Origin: Clarireedia homoeocarpa
Taxonomy: Eukaryota > Ascomycota > Leotiomycetes > Helotiales > Rutstroemiaceae
Length of the DNA: 64,000 nt
Direction: 5' to 3'
Assembly: GCA_001465935.1 (NCBI GenBank)
Contig: LNKV01000022.1
Location: forward strand, 186,001-250,000
Below are positions 55,902 through 64,000 of the stretch, in pieces. Below the pieces are notes generated by a model that did not search any database, was not told the DNA's origin, and saw nothing but the letters and a program-made list of their open reading frames with translations. Position 1 is the first letter of the stretch. Each line of letters opens with the position of its first letter. The position numbers and the translations under genes were made by a program.

Positions 55902-56587
55902 TGTGGCAGGTTTGCGGGTGCGACTGCCTGCCCAGTGGTGTATATTCAGGGCTGAAGCAAGGGAGAAGTTAAGGGATTTGAGGGTATTATCGTGCAATTC
56001 GAGGCTCGTTGATCATAGAAATTAGATGATTCGCAAGTAGTTTTGGGGAAGGAACGCTAAGCCTCCTCAGCATGTTGACTGGGATCAGTAACAGTACAGG
56101 TCTGGTGGGTAAATCGGTAATGAAGTTAATCCGTGCCGATTTCTGAAAGGATTCATTCTGATATCATCAGGCGTAAACAGCATTCGAAAGCAAAGTACAA
56201 GTGGTTAATTTGACTTGATTTATATTGTTTGTATTCTCTGTTAATTCTTTCATTCATGAGTCTCTACTACTCGTACATCATTGGTGTATCCCTTCTTCCA
56301 TTAATCATGCCCAAGTAAATAAGACTTCCAGCACTTGGAGTCTCATCTTTATGCCAGCGACAAGAACGCCTGTCGAAATACGCCCCATTATTCTACAAAG
56401 AAATAAATCCATATGGCTGAGCTTCAGCAGCACACTTCTGATCCACGCCTCCTTTTCCCTCGGATCTGAGTTCGATCCAGACTCGAGTGGCACTGCATTA
56501 ATCAATCAATCTCCCGTCGTAGCACTCTATTGTGTACCATGTCTACTCAACAAGTAGATTCAACCAGACTACATACTTAAAAGCTCC
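55902..56587. other. Intergenic region
   Basis: VPS35 promoter and 3' flank of the Ser/Thr-rich protein gene. Nothing else seen. Confidence 0.4.
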
Positions 56588-57529
56588 TTATTGTCGTCTT
56601 GTAACTGTGGAGTTCCATGAAGGGTAGGTTGTGTGCCACTGTCCATTGTCATAAGTACTCGTCGAAGCTGGTGATGATGTAGGCACACCGAGCGAAGTCG
56701 TCACATAAGATGTGTACCATGGCTCATCGTTGCTAAAGGTACTAGTCGTCACGGTTGGCAAAGCCGATGGGACATCTACCGTACTCGTCAATGATGGGAC
56801 TGGGTCCGATGAGCTGGCTGCTGACGAGCTTGTCTCGATTGGGGCTGTAAAGGATGTTGAAGCCTCCAAGGTAGTAGTTGATGATTCGGTGGTAGTAGTC
56901 GAGGCATTGGTGACAGTTGTAGGTACAACGACCGGTGTGGTAATACTGGCCGATGGTGCTGTGGAAGTAGAGACTGAAGTCGAAGACTCCACTGTCGAGT
57001 CAGACGACGATTCAGTGCTACTCAAGGAAGATGTCGTTGATGCGGAACTTGTTATAACGGGCGAAGTCGAGGAACTAGTCGAAGCAGGAGTCGGAGTCGG
57101 AGTTGGAGTCGCTGTTGAAGTTTTGACTATGGTTACAGGGACGGTTACATCGACTACCGAATAGCTGATGATCGTCGTGGGACTCGACGAAGGGGTGATG
57201 GTGATTACGATGGTCTCCGTTTTATCGGACCCCTTCACGGTTTGTGTTGAGACTACATGGTTTGTTGATGCGGGAAGAGTAGTCTTGTCTGTTTCGATGA
57301 TGGTTTTCGTTATTGGCTTCTCTGTTTGTGTCACCGTCTTGACAACAGCATTCCCACTTGTGGATTTTGCGGATCCCCCATCGACATCAACAACAGAGTA
57401 GGTAGCTCTCCTAACATTCACCACATCTCGAGGAGAAAACGGGAGTCCCGATGATAAGAAAAAGAATGACGACCAAGCAAACAGCGCAGAAGTTGAAGTA
57501 TTGGGACGCATAATTGTATCAATTCTCAC
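56588..57529 (-). CDS. Ser/Thr-rich secreted or cell-wall protein
   Basis: Single exon. Up to 313 aa from the first ATG; the internal ATG at 57511 (MRPNTSTSALFAWSSFFFL) gives a cleaner signal peptide. The mature chain is dominated by Ser, Thr, Val and Pro. It contains repeated TETIVITITPSSSPTTI-type and PTPTPTPAS stretches suited to O-mannosylation, and two YSVVDV motifs (about 44 and 122). No GPI signal is obvious; the chain ends in WNSTVTRRQ. Mucin-like surface proteins of this type vary quickly between fungi. Identity beyond that is unknown. Confidence 0.7.
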   Translation of the reverse strand: MRIDTIMRPNTSTSALFAWSSFFFLSSGLPFSPRDVVNVRRATYSVVDVDGGSAKSTSGNAVVKTVTQTEKPITKTIIETDKTTLPASTNHVVSTQTVKGSDKTETIVITITPSSSPTTIISYSVVDVTVPVTIVKTSTATPTPTPTPASTSSSTSPVITSSASTTSSLSSTESSSDSTVESSTSVSTSTAPSASITTPVVVPTTVTNASTTTTESSTTTLEASTSFTAPIETSSSAASSSDPVPSLTSTVDVPSALPTVTTSTFSNDEPWYTSYVTTSLGVPTSSPASTSTYDNGQWHTTYPSWNSTVTRRQ

Positions 57530-58743
57530 GCGCGTAGTAGAGGACTTGATAACTTTTTATTAGGTCTGTGGAAGAAAACCTACTGGGGGATAAATGTGAT
57601 TCATCATATAATAACTACATGATATGATTGATGTTTGGAGGGGCTGGGAAATTTTCGAGCACGCGTAGAAGAAGGCTGGGATTTCTGCGTTTCTCGCGAT
57701 ATTGAAGAGGCTGGGGAGCAAGTCTGAATGCCAAAAACCAACAAATAATCCTGGGTTTTTGTTTAATATAGAAGGAGCTTCATTCAGAGATATGGGATGA
57801 TACTTGTTAATTCCAACGTCCAGCAATTAATAGCGGAGAACTTCCAATATATCACATTCACGGGGAGAGTCGTTGTTGGTCGCCGCATTCCATGGAAGCA
57901 GCGACCATAACCGAGATATTGATAACGGGCGAATGACACCATCTAACGCGCCTCGGGGCCAATTGATCGATGTTCGAAGGCAATAGCTCACACAGAAGTC
58001 ACCCGTACGACTGTGAGGTTCCGCACGAGTTGATCACGGCTTACGAAGTATATCCAGTGCGGGTGATTTGCGAGATTGCAATCCAGATGTTGACACTTTG
58101 CTGCATTCTCGGCTCATTATTGTTACTAGGGAAACTACCAGGGAAACTACAGCCTCTACAGCCTCTACAGCCTATACAGTAGCTGCAGGGAAGAAAGAAG
58201 TCTAGAATTCCAGACGCGTCTAGTCTATCGTTGGTTTTCATGTTTCATGCCATACAAGTTTAAGTTTGTGTAAGTTAAGTTACGGGAAAAAACGCACCTT
58301 TGTCTCCTTCAGGGGTTGGGCCGCTGATGATACAAACACATGAATTCGCTTCATCGGTGGTACATCAAGCTACCGCTGCACCTAATCATAGCTACAGAGG
58401 CCATCTCTTAATTTTCACCAAGGAATGCCGTCTAAGACCCCGACAACGATGATACCCTTATCGCCTTTGCAGTAAGAAGAACCGCATTTTGATTCAGACC
58501 AGCACCATGATTCAGTTCCTCTCCGAACCTCGGAAGCACCAAACATGCCATTGTTCATGAAAGGCCGAGCACCTCGATGGATAAACCCAGTACGACGCGA
58601 CATGCACCCCGGATCAAATTTCCTACTGCCTCCAGAACATCAGAACAGCTCTATCTCGGCGTAGAAAGAGAATTACTGATTCTCTAGTGATTGATCCTAT
58701 CCTCCCTGGTGACCAAGGTTCCCTCAAAGGCTATTCCCCAACG
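57530..58743. other. Gene-free region with short repeats
   Basis: Contains a small CTACAGCCT repeat (about 58147-58176) preceded by a doubled GGGAAACTACCAG unit. Open frames are short. No gene seen. Confidence 0.4.
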
Positions 58744-59520
58744 ATGACAGACACGGAATCTCCTGTCCCCTTCATGCGCATTCCATGCGAGATCAGGCTT
58801 GTGATCTATCAGAATCTATTCGACGACAAAGGGAACAGGGTTTTCGAGATTCGCAATGTACACCCAGAAGCATATGCGGCGCGATCGAATCAACACAATC
58901 GATCATTCTACTGCATAGACCATTCATTCATGCGACAACGAACCAAGACGACATATAAATTATGCACCGATGTCGAAATCCATACCTCGATAATGAGCGT
59001 CAATCGCAAAATCTACGAGGAAACCACACATTTGCTCTATGGGAATCGCACATTTAGCTTTTATCAGGATATCGAGGCTATAATACCCTTCTTTTCAGAT
59101 GTTACACCTCTCACGCGACCTCTTGTAAAAGAGATATCTCTATACAAACGAGGCTTTATTTTCTGCCGAGAGTCGAACCGGTGTGAATGGAGCAATATCT
59201 GCGAGTTCCTGAGAGACAAAATGCAGCTGAGGAGTCTGAAATTGATACTGGAAGGTGGTCGTCCCAGACTCGGTTGGGACAACTCAGCGCAGTACACGTT
59301 GGCAGATTTTATAACCTTGTCTCGAGTTGCATATGAGCCATTGGAATGGGCATTACAACTACGGGAAATCAAGGGGATTGAAACATTAGATATCAGTTCA
59401 GAGATACACTCAATACCTCCACCAAGTCATTCTGCAGCAATGGCTTTCTTTGGTGCCTTCTCTGCGTCGATCGAGACTGGATTTGCAGAGTTCTTGCGGC
59501 GCGAGATGATCCTTTCGTGA
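58744..59520 (+). CDS. F-box-like (DUF7730-type) fungal protein
   Basis: Single exon, 258 aa from the ATG before MTDTESPVPF. The N-terminal block FMRIPCEIRLVIYQNLFDD is the F-box-like motif of a large fungal-specific family. IMSVNRKIYEETTHLLYGNR is its second hallmark (new-cell-line pattern: VCRxIYxEAxxxLYGxxxF). The rest is helical with no catalytic signature. Members are often expanded and lineage specific; function is unknown, possibly ubiquitin-ligase adaptors. The next gene is a relative. Confidence 0.8.
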   Translation: MTDTESPVPFMRIPCEIRLVIYQNLFDDKGNRVFEIRNVHPEAYAARSNQHNRSFYCIDHSFMRQRTKTTYKLCTDVEIHTSIMSVNRKIYEETTHLLYGNRTFSFYQDIEAIIPFFSDVTPLTRPLVKEISLYKRGFIFCRESNRCEWSNICEFLRDKMQLRSLKLILEGGRPRLGWDNSAQYTLADFITLSRVAYEPLEWALQLREIKGIETLDISSEIHSIPPPSHSAAMAFFGAFSASIETGFAEFLRREMILS

Positions 59521-60378
59521 TCAAGATACCCTGGGATTGGGAGTTCAGGTTGCGGTGTAAGCATTATACGAGGATATCATAGTCTCACCGTCAGTTGTCT
59601 GATTGCAATGTCATTCATACGTGAAATGTCAGATTCAGCCGCATGTGGTGATGGCCATTCGGATTTCACTGAGTTACCTTCCGCTACTCAGATTGTGATT
59701 AACACAATGCTTATTCGCCCTCTCGCGTGATACTTGAAAGCAGTGATTATAGTCTGTCTTACGACTGCATCTTCTTTGATCTGGGTTGAGCGAGCCCACG
59801 TAAATATAGATATAGATGAGGGACCTCCAAATATCTGCTACTTATCCCTCACCTTAAAATAGATTGTCATGTGCAATGTGTTCGACTTCTTTATGATCAG
59901 TCTATTCCATCGATATACATACCGAAAGAATAGATATCAAGTCAAAAACGTCTGCCTCTCACGCAGCAAACGTCTCTGAAAGCGCCTTTTCGATCGTGCT
60001 GAGCATCGAGTCGATCGTGTTGATCATCGAGTCGATCATAAGCAAGTCTCGACCACATTCGTAGACAGGAGAAATCTCCAGCCAAAGCACTATTCATCTC
60101 GACCAGATCTCAGATTTATCAATACCAACCAACTCCTTCCAGAAACAGACGTATTAGAAGCACGTTTTACGTCCCATTACAATTGCGTAGCCAACTGCAC
60201 CTAGCTTGTAGGAAATTCCCATCCAAAGATCCGGAGCATTTAACCACACCCTTTCGAGGAACAATCTAACTCACTGACCTCATCGCTCCCAATCCGCTTT
60301 TTCCGACCCCTGTCAACCCTTACTCGCTTTGTGCTTTGGAACCAGTAAGAAAGGGAAAAGGAGAAAAGGGTCAGAATC
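59521..60378. other. Intergenic region
   Basis: Between the two F-box-like genes. It contains a short repeated GCATCGAGTCGATCGTG motif (about 60002-60038). No gene seen. Confidence 0.4.
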
Positions 60379-61587
60379 ATGTCACACCAATCCATCCGCC
60401 CCACGCCAGATGGACCTCCGGAGTCGCCCAATCTGTCGGTAAATGTTTTCTATGTGCAGATAGCCTCTAATATAAACCGCTGCCGAAGTAACTGCCAGAG
60501 GATTGAAGTCGACATTCTATATCCCGCGTCTTCCTTTGCTGTTGAAAAACAAACAGAGATCCAGCACGAGAAAGAGAAAGACAAATATTGCTCAGGTGAT
60601 ATAAAACCTAAAAAAGAACACTCAAACCCGGACGTTATGGAGATGTCAGCACTAAACTATATCGGGATCCAATCTCCTGATAAATTTGCATCTCCCATGG
60701 CTCACAACCAATCACACCAATCCTCTCCCTTTCCATTCCTCTCCCTCCCGCTCGAGCTCCGCCTGAAGATTTACGGTCTCCTCCTCCCCGCCCGCCACCA
60801 CAAAATCACCACCCAACTCCCTCACAACGGCTACTATTACACTGCGAGCAGCATCCCGGCGCACGTCGCGCAATCCTTCTACCCGGTATCGCCCGCAAAG
60901 CCCAACAAACTCACCACCTACAAAATCCTCTCCGCGAACTCGCATCCGAATTTCCCACAGTCGAGCATCCATACAGCGATCTTGTCCGTGTGCAAGCAGG
61001 TGAATGTAGAGGCCGAACGGGTTCTCTATGGCAACTGCAAGAATGTCTGGGACTTCGGCATGAGTGTTGAGGCGGTGCGGTGGTTTTTTAGCGATCGCAG
61101 CCCCCGCGCGAGAGCATGTGTGAAGAATTTGAAGATTGCAAGGGATGTTTCGTCGGGAGCGGAGATGGTGAAGGGAAAGAAAGATGAGGTTTGGGAGGAG
61201 CTTTGCACATTTGTGGGGAGGGAGATGCCAAGTTTAAAGTCGGTGGACTTGACGGTTTGGGGGAAGGGGGAGGTAGCGCCGGGCCCGATTGTTGTGAATG
61301 AGGCGACGGATGAGGAAGAGGGGGAGGAGGTTGATAAGGAGAAGCTGGAGGAGAAGTTGAAGCTGGAGAAGCAGGCAAGGGAATGGGAATACATTATGAA
61401 GTTGGTTGGGCACGAGAGCTTAAAGAGTGCGAAGATCACATGGTGGGGGTTTGCGCCAGGCGTGGAATCATTTTTGGCGAGGTGGATGCTGGATAGTTGC
61501 CATATGAAGGAACAGGTGCTTCAGAATGGGGAGGCGGTGGAAGGGATTATGGTTTTGAGTTTGGATAAGGAACGCTCGAGGGCTTGA
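60379..61587 (+). CDS. F-box-like (DUF7730-type) fungal protein, second copy
   Basis: One open frame of 402 aa. The family domain starts only at about residue 115: FPFLSLPLELRLKIYGLLLP, then AILSVCKQVNVEAERVLYGN and RWFFSDRSPRARACVKNLKI. An acidic coiled segment (EEEGEEVDKEKLEEKLKLEK) is inserted before the C-terminal WWGFAPGVESFL. The first 110 residues are polar and unlike the relative upstream, so the real start could be the internal ATG near 60637 or 60700, or a 5' intron may exist. Function unknown, as for its neighbour. Confidence 0.75.
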   Translation: MSHQSIRPTPDGPPESPNLSVNVFYVQIASNINRCRSNCQRIEVDILYPASSFAVEKQTEIQHEKEKDKYCSGDIKPKKEHSNPDVMEMSALNYIGIQSPDKFASPMAHNQSHQSSPFPFLSLPLELRLKIYGLLLPARHHKITTQLPHNGYYYTASSIPAHVAQSFYPVSPAKPNKLTTYKILSANSHPNFPQSSIHTAILSVCKQVNVEAERVLYGNCKNVWDFGMSVEAVRWFFSDRSPRARACVKNLKIARDVSSGAEMVKGKKDEVWEELCTFVGREMPSLKSVDLTVWGKGEVAPGPIVVNEATDEEEGEEVDKEKLEEKLKLEKQAREWEYIMKLVGHESLKSAKITWWGFAPGVESFLARWMLDSCHMKEQVLQNGEAVEGIMVLSLDKERSRA

Positions 61588-62263
61588 GCGTGTATGATTT
61601 GGCAAAGGGGCAACCAAAGGAAAGGAGCAAATGGGATAGGCGTTTTGGTGCATAGGGCCAAGGTGGCATGGGAAAAAGTGATAGCATTGTATTATGTATT
61701 AAAGCTTGATACCACAATGTAGAAAGAGCAATATTATGACTTGAAGAAGCACGCTGCGGCAGGAAGGTGAATTATCGTGGACTGGCAGCCGGATACTAGG
61801 AAGTGAAAACGAGCCCTATCCCTTTAACTGCCATGCGCGACTTCTCCTTATTTCTGGTGAGGTGCGAGGTTTTGGCAGTTAAGGATGATATCAGTGAATA
61901 GATCTATGGTGTTACGAAACAATTAAGTAAGCCATAAGGTGAGCCAAAGATCTAGAATTACTAGGTCAAAATCAGTAACTTTATAAACCATATACTTAGA
62001 CGACGAAGCTCTGTGTCGTCGATGGCCATTCTTCAGGGTTCCAGACTTCAGTTAAAATGTAGCAGATGGCAATAATTCATTGCTAGACTTAAGGGGAATC
62101 ACGTGTGCATTTGGTTGATACAATGGAAGAGTTCGAGCTATCTAATCCTAAGAGGAACTGACAGGCTTGCCGCTTCAGCTATCCTCTGCCATGAGGCTCA
62201 ACATTTTCTGTAATGCCATTGTTACGTCGACACAAATCCTAAATTCGGGTCCGACGGAAAACG
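61588..62263. other. Gene-free region
   Basis: 3' flank of the F-box-like gene. No coding or repeat feature I can support. Confidence 0.4.
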
Positions 62264-62307
62264 AATTGCCAAAGGAAGGATGAACACACCCGTCGACTTG
62301 TTATGAC

Positions 62308-62830
62308 GATTGCTTTCCCCTCTACAAGCTAGGGAGCTTATGCGGACGGCTCCTAAAATGTGTAGCTATTCACTCGGGATCATTTTGGAGATCGCTGCAT
62401 CGAAGGAAGATCAGGGCTCACAGGGAGCTTCGTCTAAGTATATGCCCAGACTAATTGCCAAAGGGAGGATGAGCACACGCATCGACTTGTTATGACGATT
62501 GCTTTCCCCTCTACAAGCTAGGGAGCTTATGCGGACGGCTCCTAAAATGTGTAGCTATTCACTCGGGATCATTTTGGAGATCGCTGCATCGAAGGAAGAT
62601 CAGGGCTCACAGGGAGCTTCGTCTAAGTATATGCCCAGACTAATTGCCAAAGGGAGGATGAGCACACGCATCGACTTGTTATGACGACGGCTTTGTATTC
62701 TCCAAGCTAGGACTCCTATGCGGATGACTCCTAAAACGCGTAGTTATTCATTCAGTCAGAGATCATTTTGGAGATCGCTGCATTGAAGAACGATCAGGGC
62801 GCACAAGGAGCGCTTCTACCGGAACCACTT
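62308..62830. repeat. Tandem 189-bp duplication with worn flanking partial units
   Basis: The segment 62308-62496 recurs as 62497-62685, and I see no difference between the two. A diverged partial third unit follows to about 62830. The end of a diverged unit precedes the array (62264-62307). Each unit contains the same 61-codon open frame, which has no family features. The 189-bp length is divisible by three, but there is no other sign of coding. Confidence 0.85.
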
Positions 62831-63828
62831 GTGTCGTCATTCAGCTGAGGCGCATTGAAGGCTGTCAGATCCTCCCCGTACCTACTCAAAGGAGTTCCGG
62901 TGTAAGATTGGCTTGACAACTGCTTCGAATAGCTTCGAATATCCTCCCTTGGCAACAATGTCGCGAATCTGTCAAGCTCTGCTGGGTCGAGATGCTACTG
63001 GTGCAAGAATAAATAAGTGTAGCCCCTGTAGTAAAGCCTCAAATTTGCCAGCCAATAAAATAGTAGAAAAGACATTCGAACTGTCGAATGATTGGTTGCT
63101 ACAGAAACAGATACTAGACGGCGACCACACTTATTTATCCCAACCACCAAGTATAGCTACGTAGAGACCCTCGCGTCCTTACGTTGTGCCGTTCTTGCCG
63201 TCGACCCCAACCTTTAGGCAGAACGTCATCCATCGGCCCAAGGTGGATCCTACGGTACGAAGTTTCGGGAAGTACAGTAGTAGCGCGGAATGTTACCAAA
63301 CACTGCCCCTCGCGTTGTCGCAAAACGTTGGGAGCGCAGGTTTAGGTTACTGTATCGCAGAAAACAATCATCGATGGACTTTTGGTACGAAGTACTTACA
63401 TACTTACATACTTCGTATGGAAAGAAGAATGAGGAGCCGCGTGGATTCTTAGAGAGAATGGCAGAATCTCAAAAGCATCGCCTCCAGGCTGATTCATAGG
63501 ATATCATGCAGGCAAATTTCAAGCCTCTTCATTGACTGCGCCTCGTCCTCAAGGCCAAAGTAAGGTTTCCTGTGTGTGAATAATGACCCCTCACTGCCAC
63601 GCCGAGAGACCACCGGGCTGCTTTCCTAGGAAATCTTCTCTTAGCGACAACTAACATAAGCTGGGAAACGTGAACAACTTCCCCTCTGTCATCTCCTCTG
63701 TCATCCCCTCTATCATCAATACATCACTCGTTGAATACCCCCTATTCAGTATTTCAGCGCAAGATCGATATACAGAAATAGAAGAACAGAAGCCAATAAA
63801 TACGCTACGCTAAGCACAGTAATGTCAT
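62831..63828. other. Gene-free region before the right-edge gene
   Basis: Includes a TACTTACATACTTACATACTTCG repeat (about 63389-63416) and a TCATCCCCTCTGTCATC repeat (about 63688-63718) in a pyrimidine-rich stretch that probably forms the promoter or leader of the gene at the right edge. Confidence 0.35.
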
Positions 63829-64000
63829 TCCAGACTTACCCGCCGTACGGCGGACCAGGACGTCAGTTATTCAGATCCTCTTCTTTGCGATAAGTTCTAA
63901 CTCTAGCAGTCGCCCCGCAACCCAACTTCTCATCTCGTCCGAGTCGTAAGTTAAAGTCGCCTCCTGCAACGGTAGTGCGACATGAGCACCTTGCTGATTG
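63829..64000 (+). CDS. Possible 5' end of a gene cut by the window edge
   Basis: ATG at 63829 reads MSFQTYPPYGGPG. A GTCAGT donor (after about 63862) and a CTCTAG acceptor (near 63908) would continue in frame as PVAPQPNFSSRPS to a GTAAGT donor near 63948. The Pro/Gly/Tyr-rich start is common in several fungal families, for example penta-EF-hand proteins, so I give no name. It depends on a less usual donor and is cut off, so confidence is low. Confidence 0.35.

Overview
The window is nuclear DNA of a filamentous ascomycete (Pezizomycotina). The evidence is the many short introns (about 45-80 nt, GTAAGT-like donors), typical fungal families (Zn2Cys6 regulator, F-box and F-box-like proteins, secreted GMC oxidoreductase, NACHT-ankyrin NLR) and single-copy eukaryotic genes (VPS35, DAP1, a TBC RabGAP). 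The feel is Leotiomycetes, but that is an impression, not a proof. I see no rRNA, tRNA, CRISPR array or organellar sequence. I rebuilt introns by hand from splice motifs, reading-frame phase and protein continuity; exon coordinates are given in the entries.

Layout. 1-8.1 kb: WRN-like 3'-5' exonuclease (+), cytochrome b561 family protein (-), allantoicase (+) divergent from it, and an ankyrin-DIL protein (+). 8.1-13.9 kb: no intact gene, but damaged copies of one unrecognised fungal family lie head to head at 9.6-11.6 kb. 13.9-26.2 kb: TBC RabGAP (+), four-helix membrane protein (-), Zn2Cys6 regulator (+), a 521-bp inverted-repeat element, F-box protein (-), secreted GMC oxidoreductase (-). 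26.2-41.8 kb: an AT-rich, gene-poor accessory island. It holds a decayed ERG4 (sterol C-24(28) reductase) copy, a complete ten-exon NLR (N-terminal domain, NACHT, winged helix, long ankyrin array), a kinase fragment interrupted by a hAT-type MITE, and a second MITE copy with another element nested in it. 41.8-61.6 kb: hotdog thioesterase (-), Ser/Pro-rich coiled-coil protein (+), DAP1-like heme protein (-), glutamate-carboxypeptidase-II-like membrane protein (-), VPS35 (-), Ser/Thr-rich secreted protein (-), and two related F-box-like genes (+). 61.6-64 kb: a perfect 189-bp tandem duplication and probably the first exon of a gene running off the right edge.

How the genes relate. There is no clear biosynthetic cluster. 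Themes that recur are membrane traffic (TBC RabGAP, VPS35, the carboxypeptidase/transferrin-receptor-like protein, perhaps ankyrin-DIL), sterol metabolism (DAP1, ERG4 relic) and purine-nitrogen salvage (allantoicase). The most notable locus is the NLR at 32.0-37.9 kb. All ten exons join in frame to 1667 residues. Its ankyrin array contains near-identical repeats and recombination-like joints, as in fungal non-self-recognition genes that change repeats quickly.
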